This document shows, one piece after another, positions 1-7,656 of a stretch of 64,000 nt of DNA; positions within the stretch are counted from its first letter, which is position 1; each line of letters opens with the position of its first letter. The position numbers and the translations under genes are program-made. The stretch covers positions 1,110,147 to 1,174,146 of the forward strand of contig NZ_CP011070.1 of assembly GCF_000956175.1 (NCBI RefSeq), in the 5' to 3' direction. This stretch comes from Nitrosopumilus adriaticus (GTDB taxonomy: Archaea; Thermoproteota; Nitrososphaeria; Nitrososphaerales; Nitrosopumilaceae). The notes beneath the pieces were generated by a model. That model worked only from the letters and a program-made list of their open reading frames with translations, ran no database searches and had not been told where the DNA came from.

Positions 1-193
1 GCTCTTCTTTGTCAAAGTCCATTGCCAAAGCTTTACCAGCTGCTGATGGTGCAATAATTCCAGAGTTTGCCAAAAGGCTGTCACTCATCGTAGTCTTACC
101 ATGGTCAACGTGAGCAATAACACCAAAGTTACGAATTTGGTCTTTGTTCTTGATAATTTTAAGAACCTCTCCGGTTGACTTGAATTTTACCAT
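1..193 (-). CDS. fusA: Elongation factor EF-2, N-terminal part (runs off left edge)
   Basis: This is the start of archaeal translation elongation factor 2, the GTPase that moves tRNA and mRNA through the ribosome. The reverse complement begins [16 protein letters not shown] and reaches the P-loop region [19 protein letters not shown], which is the characteristic EF-2 G1 motif with the AHVDHGKT core. Only about 64 residues are present; the rest lies left of the window. The ATG at 193 is the only sensible start because it sits immediately before the conserved N-terminus. The stretch from 194 to 241 separates it from the next gene on the same strand. Confidence 0.95.
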   Translation of the reverse strand, partial: MVKFKSTGEVLKIIKNKDQIRNFGVIAHVDHGKTTMSDSLLANSGIIAPSAAGKALAMDFDKEE

Positions 194-241
194 ATTCGCA
201 GACCCTAGTATTCAGGTATTAAACCTTAGCCTTGTAAAAGA

Positions 242-1189
242 TCAATAGATCATTTGGTTTGAAACATTTCGGATTTTCTCTTCTGTAACAAAATGGCATT
301 CGTTCTTTTTTTGTTTTTTTGCCTCGTTAAGTGAAAGCATCTGAGAGAAAAACGTGTAGTAAATCATTTGAGAGATTTTGTCAGATGGTACATTTGGGTT
401 AATTACATTTATTCCAATTTTTTCAAGGTTTTTCACAAGTTGTTTAGTGTGCAAGTTCTTCTCCTCAAAAACAATCACAGTGTCACCTTTTTTTAAAGAA
501 AATAATTCCATGTGTGAAAACTGCTCTGTTTTGCAGTAATGCGCATCATAGCCTAAAAGTTCATAGAATTTTGCAGCACAGTACATTGCCAATGGGTAAG
601 TGTAGAGATTTCCTAAAATAAACAGCCTTTTTGAAATTTTTGCTTTTTTTGCATCAGATTGTGCTTTAAAAAATAATTTATCATTTCTTGGAATGGTTAT
701 TTTTTTGACTAGAGAAATACAAGTCAGGGCACTTTCTAAAAATGATATGCTTCCCGCAGTAAATACACCCGTATTAGAAGATGTTAGCAATAGGGTTTCA
801 TCAGATGCCTTTGCCAATTTACTCTTAGGTTGGGATGTTATTGCAGTTGCTTTTTTTGCAGTCTTTGCAACCTTGATGTTGGAAATTGTATTTCCAGAAA
901 TGGATACAAAATAGACATGCTTTGATTTTACAAGTTCCTTATTTCTGTACAAATCCAACGGATCCATTGCTTTTACCATTCCATTAGAAAATGATTCTGC
1001 CAACATTGATGACACAAGTGAATCGCCACTGCCAGAAAAGAAAATATTTTTTTGAAGGTTTTGAGAAATTATTTTTTGTTTTTTAAAAGATCTCAAGAAA
1101 TCCAATTGTAATTCAATGTCTTTCTCATATGCTACAATTGAATTCATAATATCACATAATTTCCAGCATATATTAGAAAAACGATTCAT
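242..1189 (-). CDS. SIS-domain (sugar isomerase fold) protein
   Basis: A 315-residue protein with the sugar-isomerase (SIS) fold seen in the isomerase half of glucosamine-6-phosphate synthase and in phosphosugar-binding regulators. Visible signatures are the FFSGSGDSL loop near residue 50, the VSISGNTISNIKVA phosphosugar-binding loop near residue 95, and a second SIS-like half starting around RLFILGNLYTYPLAMYCA. There is no glutamine amidotransferase domain, so it is not full GlmS. It may isomerise or bind a sugar phosphate, but the substrate cannot be read from the sequence. It is divergent from the MqnD-like gene at 1231, with 41 bases between the two starts. Confidence 0.75.
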   Translation of the reverse strand: MNRFSNICWKLCDIMNSIVAYEKDIELQLDFLRSFKKQKIISQNLQKNIFFSGSGDSLVSSMLAESFSNGMVKAMDPLDLYRNKELVKSKHVYFVSISGNTISNIKVAKTAKKATAITSQPKSKLAKASDETLLLTSSNTGVFTAGSISFLESALTCISLVKKITIPRNDKLFFKAQSDAKKAKISKRLFILGNLYTYPLAMYCAAKFYELLGYDAHYCKTEQFSHMELFSLKKGDTVIVFEEKNLHTKQLVKNLEKIGINVINPNVPSDKISQMIYYTFFSQMLSLNEAKKQKKNECHFVTEEKIRNVSNQMIY

Positions 1190-1230
1190 AGTGGGTTTTG
1201 GTATTTATTACGAGAATTTAGAAAAAAAGC

Positions 1231-2057
1231 ATGAAAATTTCTGTAGGTCACACTCCAGACTCTGATGATGCATTCATGTTTTATGGAATGTTCACAGGAA
1301 AAGTTCCATCACCGGATTTTCAGGTAAATCATGTAATTGAAGACATTGAGAAATTAAATCGTAAAGCTACAGATCCAGAATTAGATGTAACTGCAGTTTC
1401 AGTTCATGCATGTGCATACATCCCAGGATACACCATACTGAGAAGTGGCGGAAGTTTTGGAATTGGATATGGACCTATTGTCACTGCAAGAGAACAAAAA
1501 TCAATTGATGAATTAAAAAAGGCAAAATTGCCATTCCAGGAAAAATGACATCTGCATTTTTGCTACTTCAACTAATGATTGGAAAATTTGATTATGTAGA
1601 GATGAATTTTAGCGATATTCCAGAAGCTGTAAAATCAGGCAAAGTGGATGCAGGTTTGGTAATTCATGAAACACAGCTGTCTTATGAGCAAGAAGGAAAT
1701 GTAAAAATTTTAGATGTAGGGGAGTGGTGGGACAAAACAACAAACGGACTACCAGTTCCATTAGGAATCAACGTAATGAAAACATCCCTAGGAATGGAGA
1801 CGATTGTAAAGTTTGACAAATACCTCCAATCATCAATAGAGTTCGGATTAGAGAATTTTAAGGACGCAATAGATTATGCAATGCAGTATTCTAGAGGAAA
1901 ACCTCAAGACCTGATTGAAAAGTTTGTCAAAATGTATGTCAATCAAGTAACAGTCAACATGGGCGATCCTGGTGAAGAATCAATCAGGCGACTCTTTGAA
2001 ATGGCTAAAGAGAGGAAATTAGTTCCAGACTTTGAACTCAGCATAGCCACCAAGTAA
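1231..2057 (+). pseudogene. MqnD-like (menaquinone futalosine pathway family) gene, frameshifted
   Basis: Two adjacent reading frames make one protein of about 275 residues. The first (1231-1548) begins MKISVGHTPDSDDAFMFYG, the family's N-terminus with the substrate-binding HTPDSDDAFM segment. The second (from about 1530 to 2057) carries IAIPGKMTSAFLLLQL and later KVDAGLVIHETQLSYE, both typical of the MqnA/MqnD family. The first frame ends six codons after it diverges from the expected sequence. Restoring one A, either in the six-A run at about 1515 or the four-A run at about 1523, gives a continuous reading through KIAIPGKM. MqnD forms 1,4-dihydroxy-6-naphthoate in menaquinone synthesis; thaumarchaea are reported to contain menaquinones. 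The gene is broken as given, but the defect could be a sequencing error. Confidence 0.8.
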
Positions 2058-2083
2058 TTATAGAACAAAAAAATTTTGAAAGT

Positions 2084-2374
2084 ATGGGAGACGGAATCGG
2101 CGGTGCTGTAATTGGAATCCTAACAAATAATGTATTTGAATTACTTGTAAGTCATACACGGAAAGACAATCAAGAAGAATACGGAAAGGTTGAAAAAATA
2201 ATGATTGGGAAAGTCGACGACCCCGAGCAACCACAATACGGAGATACAACAAAGGAGGATCTTGAACGTGCATTGAAAGGAAAATTTGTATCTTGTAATG
2301 TGCAGTACAGAGATTCAAAAACAGATGTTCTTGTCTGCAATGTTTTTGTCCAAAGACCACCTGAAGGATTCTAA
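2084..2374 (+). CDS. Conserved hypothetical protein (96 aa)
   Basis: A 96-residue soluble protein starting MGDGIGGAVIGILTNNVFELL. I do not recognise a domain. It is mixed alpha/beta with a charged middle and ends in FVQRPPEGF. It starts 26 bases after the MqnD-like gene and could share its transcript. Codon use resembles the neighbours, and the opposite-strand frame (2058-2360) looks like a shadow, which supports this frame as coding. Confidence 0.65.
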   Translation: MGDGIGGAVIGILTNNVFELLVSHTRKDNQEEYGKVEKIMIGKVDDPEQPQYGDTTKEDLERALKGKFVSCNVQYRDSKTDVLVCNVFVQRPPEGF

Positions 2375-2385
2375 AATAAGAAAAT

Positions 2386-2397
2386 ACCTAATATATG
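2386..2397 (+). promoter_or_regulatory. TATA-like box that decides the start at 2422
   Basis: The motif cctaatatatgg lies 25-36 bases before the ATG at 2422. Archaeal TATA boxes lie about 27 bases before transcription start, and many thaumarchaeal mRNAs appear leaderless. The upstream in-frame ATG at 2395 falls inside this box, which argues against it as the start. Confidence 0.4.
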
Positions 2398-2421
2398 GTG
2401 AGACCACATCTAGTGTTATCC

Positions 2422-2700
2422 ATGGTTCTAGTTGATAAAAAAATGCTTGTAGGTGGTCTTGCAATGATCATCGTAGGATTCATACTCGTAGTAAATATCA
2501 GTGCGTCAATGCCTGCTGGGCAAGCTGGAATGACTGAAGAAGAGGCAGTTGATCTGCTAATAGCACAACAAGAAAATGAGGATTATACCACATTGGCGGG
2601 AATTTTGATTGGCGTTGGATTTTTACTGGTATTGATAAGTTTTGGTGCCAGAAGGAAAAAAGACAGTACAAAAAGAAAAGAAAAAAAGCCAGCCGAGTAA
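2422..2700 (+). CDS. Small two-helix membrane protein
   Basis: About 92 residues when started at the ATG at 2422 (MVLVDKKMLVGGLAM). An earlier in-frame ATG at 2395 would add MVRPHLVLS but overlaps a TATA-like box. There are two hydrophobic segments: one right after the start (about GLAMIIVGFILVVNI) and one in the second half (ILIGVGFLLVLISFG). A short acidic loop lies between them, with EEEAVDLLIAQQENED. The C-terminus is very basic, consistent with the positive-inside rule. Function is unknown. Confidence 0.6.
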   Translation: MVLVDKKMLVGGLAMIIVGFILVVNISASMPAGQAGMTEEEAVDLLIAQQENEDYTTLAGILIGVGFLLVLISFGARRKKDSTKRKEKKPAE

Positions 2701-2713
2701 TTTCAAGTAAATT

Positions 2714-2827
2714 TTACTTTCGATATAATTCAAATTTCTTTTTACAATTACCACAAAATCTTTGTTTAGTTTTTCTGCTTTCAGTTCCTAGTGGAGAACC
2801 ACATCTATCACATTTTTCTTTAATCAT
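2714..2827 (-). CDS. Zinc-ribbon microprotein (37 aa)
   Basis: The reverse strand reads MIKEKCDRCGSPLGTESRK and continues with a second knuckle, FCGNCKKK, before a stop. The two CxxC pairs 17 residues apart form a four-cysteine zinc ribbon that takes up nearly the whole protein. It is convergent with the membrane protein that ends at 2700. Likely a nucleic-acid or protein-binding zinc module, but no partner can be named. Confidence 0.6.
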   Translation of the reverse strand: MIKEKCDRCGSPLGTESRKTKQRFCGNCKKKFELYRK

Positions 2828-2974
2828 TTTCAGTTTTTGATTCCCAGTAGGATTTACTCATCTTTTCATTAAAAGATGACAGGAGTATATGTAACTAATC
2901 ATTTTTTTTCAACTATATTCAATTAGGTCACCAACAGAATAAAGAAATTGTGACTAAACAAAAAAGGGGAATGA

Positions 2975-3133
2975 TTATTCCTTATAATGTACTAGTAAGG
3001 CATTATCCAAAACAGGTAAAACTGCAATGATAGAATCGCCTTTTTTGGATAGAAAATCATTGACAACATCTTGAAGGTAAACTCCTTCAGATAGCTGTTT
3101 GGATTCAAAGTAACGAATTTTATGAATCATCAT
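2975..3133 (-). CDS. Conserved small protein (52 aa)
   Basis: The frame reads MMIHKIRYFESKQLSEGVY and ends in DNALLVHYKE. It is mostly amphipathic, with a predicted beta-helix-beta pattern, and has no cysteines or membrane segments. The protein-like composition and the double ATG at 3133/3130 suggest a real gene. Function is unknown; conservation across thaumarchaea would confirm it. Confidence 0.5.
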   Translation of the reverse strand: MMIHKIRYFESKQLSEGVYLQDVVNDFLSKKGDSIIAVLPVLDNALLVHYKE

Positions 3134-3233
3134 TGTCTAGAAGGGATCTATCAATATTAACAATTTAAAATGGAATAATAGCACTAGAATTCAAAAATTG
3201 TTTCCTAATATACTAGATTGAGCTTTAACAAGT

Positions 3234-3344
3234 ATGAAGTATTGCCATGATTGCCTAACCCCAATTAACAGAAATTCATCTGAAGAGTATTGTAGTTTTT
3301 GTAAACGCGACAGAGAAGCCAAAGTAATAAAGTCAGCACCATAA
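3234..3344 (+). CDS. Zinc-ribbon microprotein (36 aa)
   Basis: The frame starts MKYCHDCLTPINRNSSEEYC and ends shortly after FCKRDREAK. Two CxxC knuckles, CHDC and CSFC, are 16 residues apart, so the whole protein is one zinc ribbon. It is one of several such very short genes in this window. Confidence 0.55.
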   Translation: MKYCHDCLTPINRNSSEEYCSFCKRDREAKVIKSAP

Positions 3345-3407
3345 TAATTTTCTAAGCATTTACTGCATGGAAGATATAATTATGAAAAAGCATGAACTAG
3401 TTTTATC

Positions 3408-3713
3408 TTGATTCAAGCTGAAGTTTCAATATACCCAATGGCTACAAAGACTACAAGTGCTAGTTTTTACATTGCAAAGGCAATTGAATCAATTCAAAAA
3501 GTTGAGAATTTGAGACATCAGATTAATCCAATGGGGACAATTTTAGAATCAGGCGATATTGACGTAATCAATGGAGCGGTAAAAACGATGATGGAAACAG
3601 TTCACAATCTAGGAATTGCAAGAGTTGAAGTTGTAATCAAAATTGATTCAAGAAGAGACAAGCATGTAAAGATGGAAGAAAAACTAGATTCGATTAAAAA
3701 ACAGATGAGTTAG
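3408..3713 (+). CDS. MTH1187-family thiamine-binding-type protein
   Basis: A 101-residue protein, MIQAEVSIYPMATKTTSAS onward, with the compact ferredoxin-like fold of the MTH1187/YkoF family. Members bind thiamine or related compounds in the cytoplasm and form oligomers. Family hallmarks visible here are the N-terminal VSIYP strand, the central INPMGTILESGD loop and the VVIKIDSRRDK strand near the end. The start is the TTG at 3408; no in-frame ATG fits before the conserved first strand. It ends convergently with the radical SAM gene, overlapping it by four bases. Confidence 0.75.
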   Translation: MIQAEVSIYPMATKTTSASFYIAKAIESIQKVENLRHQINPMGTILESGDIDVINGAVKTMMETVHNLGIARVEVVIKIDSRRDKHVKMEEKLDSIKKQMS

Positions 3714-4807
3714 AATTGTTTTAAAATTCCAAAGTGAGTATTCCTCTGTGATGGGGAACGTCCAATTTCTTTTACCATCGTAGCTAATTCTTCTACAGAT
3801 GAAGCCGTAGGTTTTCCTGCTGCACGATAAATTTCCTCAGAGAATGCAGTTCCAACCAAATCACTTCCACCATTAGATAGTGCAACTTGTGCTAATTTCT
3901 TACCATATGCAACCCAGTAAACGGAAATATTGTTTACAACATTTGCAAGCATCAATCTTGACAGTGCGATTATTCTCAAATCATACAGTGATGAGCATTC
4001 ATTGTTCACCAGATGTTGTTGTTCTAATTCAGTATTATCTAAACTAAATTTTAATGGAATCAAAGTAAGAAATCCTTTTGTCTTTTTTTGCAATTCTCTA
4101 ATTTTTATGAGATGATCAATTATGTGCTCAGGTTTTTCTATATGACCATACAACATTGTCACATTGCTTTGAATTCCCATATTATGGGCTTCTTCAATAA
4201 CATCAAGCCATTGTTGACCTGTGCATTTTCCTCTTACAATCTTATCACGAATATCAGGATGAAACAATTCAGCTCCGCCGCCGGGCATTGAATCAAGTCC
4301 AGCAGTTTTAAGACGAGAAAGAATTTCCTTGGTAGAATTTTTAGTTAGTTTTGATAAAAAGTAAATTTCAGCTGCTGTGAGTGCTTTGATATTTAGTTGA
4401 GGATGTTTTTGTTTGATAAATTTCATCATGTCTTCATAATATTCTAAAGGTAGTGTAGGATGAAATCCCCCAACAATATGAACTTCAGTAGCACCCATCT
4501 GCTCGGCAATTCCTACTCTTTGCTCAATTTCTTGAGGTGTCAGCGTATATGCATCATCTGCACCTTCCTTTCTATAGAAAGCACACATTTGACAACTTGC
4601 AGCACATACATTTGTGTAATTCATGTAGTAGGATGCTGCAAAAGTGACTGTATCTCCAACTAGTTTTTTTCGAGTATTGTCTGCTACTGCTCCAAGAATG
4701 TGTTGATTTTCATAATTCATCAATTCAAGGCCATCTTTGTATGAGAGTTCTTCTCCTGCAATTGCACGATCTAAAGCTTGAGAATCTCCAACTAGCTGCT
4801 CTAACAC
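3710..4807 (-). CDS. Radical SAM enzyme of the CofH/MqnE/MqnC family
   Basis: A 365-residue radical SAM protein. The iron-sulfur binding motif is CAASCQMCAFY (CxxxCxxC) at about residues 69-76, followed by the family motif SMPGGGAELF near residue 196. This family includes CofH, which joins tyrosine-derived radical to the flavin-like core of coenzyme F420, and MqnE and MqnC of the futalosine menaquinone pathway. Sequence alone cannot separate them here. F420 has been found in thaumarchaea, which favours CofH. The MqnD-like gene 1.7 kb away keeps the menaquinone alternative open. The protein is cytosolic and the length is normal for the family. Confidence 0.8.
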   Translation of the reverse strand: MLEQLVGDSQALDRAIAGEELSYKDGLELMNYENQHILGAVADNTRKKLVGDTVTFAASYYMNYTNVCAASCQMCAFYRKEGADDAYTLTPQEIEQRVGIAEQMGATEVHIVGGFHPTLPLEYYEDMMKFIKQKHPQLNIKALTAAEIYFLSKLTKNSTKEILSRLKTAGLDSMPGGGAELFHPDIRDKIVRGKCTGQQWLDVIEEAHNMGIQSNVTMLYGHIEKPEHIIDHLIKIRELQKKTKGFLTLIPLKFSLDNTELEQQHLVNNECSSLYDLRIIALSRLMLANVVNNISVYWVAYGKKLAQVALSNGGSDLVGTAFSEEIYRAAGKPTASSVEELATMVKEIGRSPSQRNTHFGILKQF

Positions 4808-4881
4808 AATTTATCACGAGTTTATCAGGATATATTCCTTATAGTCTCAAGAGATAAGTAATCCAGAATATCATCATAATC

Positions 4882-5055
4882 ATGGTACTCCCATTAGTCG
4901 ATGAGAATAAACCGAAATGTTACTTGTGCCACGAGGGATTTGAAAACATTGAGAAATTAAGAGAGCATCAAAAGTTACAACATAAAGAATTTCTAGAATC
5001 CCATGAAGAAGACATCAAAAGGCAACCAGCTCCTGGCGATGTTACTGTGTTTTAG
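4882..5055 (+). CDS. C2H2 zinc-finger microprotein (57 aa)
   Basis: The frame starts MVLPLVDENKPKCYLCHEGF and contains one classical C2H2 finger: CYLC, a 12-residue spacer ending at LREH, then HQKLQH supplying the last histidine. The C-terminal tail is acidic. Single C2H2 fingers of this type occur in archaea and probably bind DNA or protein. The last 14 bases overlap the convergent TPR gene. Confidence 0.65.
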   Translation: MVLPLVDENKPKCYLCHEGFENIEKLREHQKLQHKEFLESHEEDIKRQPAPGDVTVF

Positions 5056-5539
5056 ATTTCTTCTCTTTAATGGATTTCAATAGATCTTGAGCAATTTGCT
5101 TGGATATATCTGCCAAGTCAAAATGTTTGTCTAGAGAGAGTGCTTTTTTGAAAAGTTTTAGAGCGTCCTGTAATCGCCCCATCTCCCCTAGTGATAGCCC
5201 TTTGTAAGCAAGTGCCATGGCACATTTTTTATCAATCTTTAGTGCCGCATCATAGCACTTTATAGCATCTGAATATTTTTGATCAGAATGCAATGCTGCA
5301 CCCTTGTTTAGCAATGCATCAATAAAATTAGGCGAAATTAAAAGTGCCTTGTCATATGTTCGAATAGCTTGTTTGAGTCTCCCCATATTTTGTAAGGTCA
5401 CACCTTTGTCCACCAGAGCGTTAATGTTATCAGGGTCTTTTTTTAGAGCCAAATTGTATAGTTTTAGAGCATCATCAAAATTTTCCTCATCTGCAAAATC
5501 AAATGCTTGTTGTAACATCTTATCTACTTCATCACTCAC
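5042..5539 (-). CDS. TPR-repeat protein (165 aa)
   Basis: The protein consists of about four tetratricopeptide repeats, each 34 residues, with the usual pattern of G/A at position 8 and A at 20. Examples are ALVDKGVTLQNMGRLKQAIR and ALAYKGLSLGEMGRLQDALK. The C-terminus is a lysine-rich tail. TPR arrays are protein-protein interaction scaffolds; no catalytic domain is present. A second, shorter TPR gene follows at 5765 on the same strand, which suggests a duplicated pair. Confidence 0.85.
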   Translation of the reverse strand: MSDEVDKMLQQAFDFADEENFDDALKLYNLALKKDPDNINALVDKGVTLQNMGRLKQAIRTYDKALLISPNFIDALLNKGAALHSDQKYSDAIKCYDAALKIDKKCAMALAYKGLSLGEMGRLQDALKLFKKALSLDKHFDLADISKQIAQDLLKSIKEKKSKTQ

Positions 5540-5764
5540 AATGTCTGATAATATTTTGTTTATAATATAGATTAAGTAAAAGTAAACATGATTTCGCTAT
5601 TACTCTATCACAGGACAAATTCTATCAGGATTAAATTACTTTGAATGAAGGTTTTTCTTTCCGTATGTGATTGAACAACTTGGTTATGCCTACAAACCTT
5701 GTAACGGCAAAGTTCGGTTAAAAATCATGAATATAAAGTAGATGAATTATTCGTATGTACAAAA

Positions 5765-6001
5765 TTATGACGCATGTTTATCTCTAGGATCAATTTTTAA
5801 CGATTTGTTAAAGCAATCCATGGATTCCTCGTATCGCCCCAAGCTCCGAAGTGCCACACCTTTGTAATTCCAAAGATCAGGATCATTTTGATTCAAAAGT
5901 AGTGCTTGCTCAAAACAACCCAGGGCTTCATCGAATTTTCCTTCATTTAACAAAGTTTGACCTTTTTTTACAAGTTCTTCGATTTGGCCCACAAATAACA
6001 T
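5765..6001 (-). CDS. Short TPR-repeat protein (78 aa)
   Basis: Two tetratricopeptide repeats fill the protein: GQTLLNEGKFDEALGCFEQA and NYKGVALRSLGRYEESMDCF. It resembles the repeats of the 5042-5539 gene, which lies downstream on the same strand after 225 bases. It may be a scaffold, or a truncated relative of the larger TPR protein. The region between the two TPR genes holds nothing else I can support. Confidence 0.75.
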   Translation of the reverse strand: MLFVGQIEELVKKGQTLLNEGKFDEALGCFEQALLLNQNDPDLWNYKGVALRSLGRYEESMDCFNKSLKIDPRDKHAS

Positions 6002-6085
6002 GAAGGAGTTATTCTATTAAAATTGAAACCAATTTTATCTATACCATATGGGTAAAACTAAACAAATTTTCAAATTTTAGATCAA

Positions 6086-6097
6086 AATTTAAATAAA
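6086..6097 (+). promoter_or_regulatory. TATA-like box of the Lrp gene
   Basis: The motif aatttaaataaa is centred about 25 bases before the ATG at 6117. With the archaeal spacing rule this predicts a leaderless or nearly leaderless transcript. Confidence 0.4.
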
Positions 6098-6116
6098 TTT
6101 TTCACTATAGTAAGTT

Positions 6117-6560
6117 ATGACTCTAGATGAGACAGATGAGAGAATTCTCAAAAATCTAATGATGGATGCCAGGCAATCAGCTAGACAGCTGGCACTAAAA
6201 CTTGGAATGTCAACTGTTACGGTATTATCAAGAATAAAGAAATTGGAAAAAGAGAAGATTATCAAAGGATATACTGCAATTATTGATCATGAAAAAATAG
6301 GGTATTCATTAACTGCAATTATTGAGGTAATTGCAAAAAATGACAAAATTGTGGGGGTTGAAGAAGAAATATCAAAATTTGAAAATGTGTGTGGAGTCTA
6401 TGACATTACAGGATCAACTGATACAATAGTAGTGGCAAAATTCAAAGAGAGAAACGAATTAAGCAAGTTTGTAAAGGGTCTCGCATCAATTACAAATGTG
6501 GAGAATACAATCACACATGTAGTTCTGAATACTGCTAAAGAAGATTTTCGATTGACTTAG
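6117..6560 (+). CDS. Lrp/AsnC-family transcriptional regulator
   Basis: A 147-residue regulator with an N-terminal winged helix-turn-helix (LDETDERILKNLMMDARQSA, then LGMSTVTVLSRIKKLEKEKI as recognition helix) and a C-terminal RAM ligand-binding domain starting around YSLTAIIEVIAKND. Members form octamers that wrap promoter DNA and respond to amino acids or other small molecules. It is followed nine bases later by the J-domain protein gene and may share a transcript. The window also holds a stand-alone RAM domain at 31382. Confidence 0.92.
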   Translation: MTLDETDERILKNLMMDARQSARQLALKLGMSTVTVLSRIKKLEKEKIIKGYTAIIDHEKIGYSLTAIIEVIAKNDKIVGVEEEISKFENVCGVYDITGSTDTIVVAKFKERNELSKFVKGLASITNVENTITHVVLNTAKEDFRLT

Positions 6561-6569
6561 GATGATAAA

Positions 6570-7124
6570 ATGAAACGATTCAGTGTTTTTCTAATATCAA
6601 TAATGATTCTAGGGGCATCACAAATTGCTCATGCTCAGTCAAACAATCTAGATATGGAACTTGAAGTAACAGATGAGGAGAAAATTATTCTTTTTTCAGG
6701 TTTTGCCATTGCAGTAATTGGGATATTTTTATTTTTGGCAAGAGACATTATTCTTCGTAAAAAAACATCTTATGATAAGGAAGAACATGAATCAAAAAAG
6801 GAGAAAACCTATGAAAAATATCATTCAGATTGGGGAGACGATTATGAGGAATTGGGAACAAGAAAGAATACTAAACAAGATAAAGAATTTCGAGATGCTG
6901 CATTAAACAATGAACTTCCAAATTACTACGAGATACTAGGAATTTCAAATGATGCAACAAAAGAAGAGATTAAACTAAGGTTCAGGGAATTAGCAAAGAA
7001 AACTCATCCAGATAAAACAAAAGAAGATTCAGAAGAAGAGATGATTAAACTAAACAAAGCATACGAAGTGCTTTCAGATGAAGAGAGTAGAGAAAGATAC
7101 GATAAATATCTCAAAGTAAATTAA
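6570..7124 (+). CDS. Membrane-anchored J-domain (DnaJ-type) protein
   Basis: A 184-residue protein with an N-terminal signal or anchor (MKRFSVFLISIMILGASQIA), a second hydrophobic helix around residues 38-60 (FSGFAIAVIGIFLFLA) and a charged linker. The C-terminal J-domain starts NYYEILGISNDATKEEIK and contains the essential HPD in KKTHPDKTKED. J-domains stimulate Hsp70 ATPase activity. The topology would put the J-domain on the cytosolic side, recruiting DnaK to the membrane. There is no zinc-finger or substrate domain, so it is not classical DnaJ. It overlaps the convergent gene by four bases. Confidence 0.85.
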   Translation: MKRFSVFLISIMILGASQIAHAQSNNLDMELEVTDEEKIILFSGFAIAVIGIFLFLARDIILRKKTSYDKEEHESKKEKTYEKYHSDWGDDYEELGTRKNTKQDKEFRDAALNNELPNYYEILGISNDATKEEIKLRFRELAKKTHPDKTKEDSEEEMIKLNKAYEVLSDEESRERYDKYLKVN

Positions 7125-7525
7125 ATAGAATTTAGTTTAACAATAATCATACTAAGTTCAATTGAATTTGGGGTTTGAACACTATTTGTAAGATTTGTAA
7201 AGATTTCAAGAGTCACAGGTTTTCCTTTGTCATCAATTTGTGTAGTTATTATTAATTCACCAAATTCAGTGTTTGGCCCAAGCATTTTTTTTGTCAATAA
7301 AGGAACAATGGATAGATCTTCTACAACACCCTTCATTTTGTAGGCAAACGTATCAGAAAAATAAACCCCGCCACGTGTAGTAGGCTCATTTACAGGAATA
7401 GGAGAATTAGTAATACTGACAGAAATAAGCTGGAAAGACAGATTATTTAATTTCAGAGTAAAGTTTAGGGGGTGATTCTCATTTTGAGACATCAAAGTTT
7501 CAAGCAAATCAGCATCAACAGACAT
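7121..7525 (-). CDS. Conserved hypothetical protein (134 aa)
   Basis: A 134-residue soluble protein, beginning MSVDADLLETLMSQNENHPL, rich in beta-strand-like segments. I recognise no domain or catalytic motif. It is convergent with the J-domain gene and is followed upstream by about 100 bases of intergenic sequence before the HD-domain gene on the other strand. The strand-rich pattern could be a small ligand-binding barrel, but this is only a guess. Confidence 0.6.
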   Translation of the reverse strand: MSVDADLLETLMSQNENHPLNFTLKLNNLSFQLISVSITNSPIPVNEPTTRGGVYFSDTFAYKMKGVVEDLSIVPLLTKKMLGPNTEFGELIITTQIDDKGKPVTLEIFTNLTNSVQTPNSIELSMIIVKLNSI

Positions 7526-7656
7526 TGGAATCGATTAATTCATAATTCTATTGAGTGTTTCGTGAAATTTCAAGACTTTATGAAAATCAGACAAACCACA
7601 GATGAAATGATTGTCAAATTGTGAAAAATTGTACATTATTTTTAGAATCAGAGATC

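Noticed and set aside
693-914. 73-residue plus-strand frame inside the SIS gene
   Set aside because: Shadow of the SIS-domain coding region.
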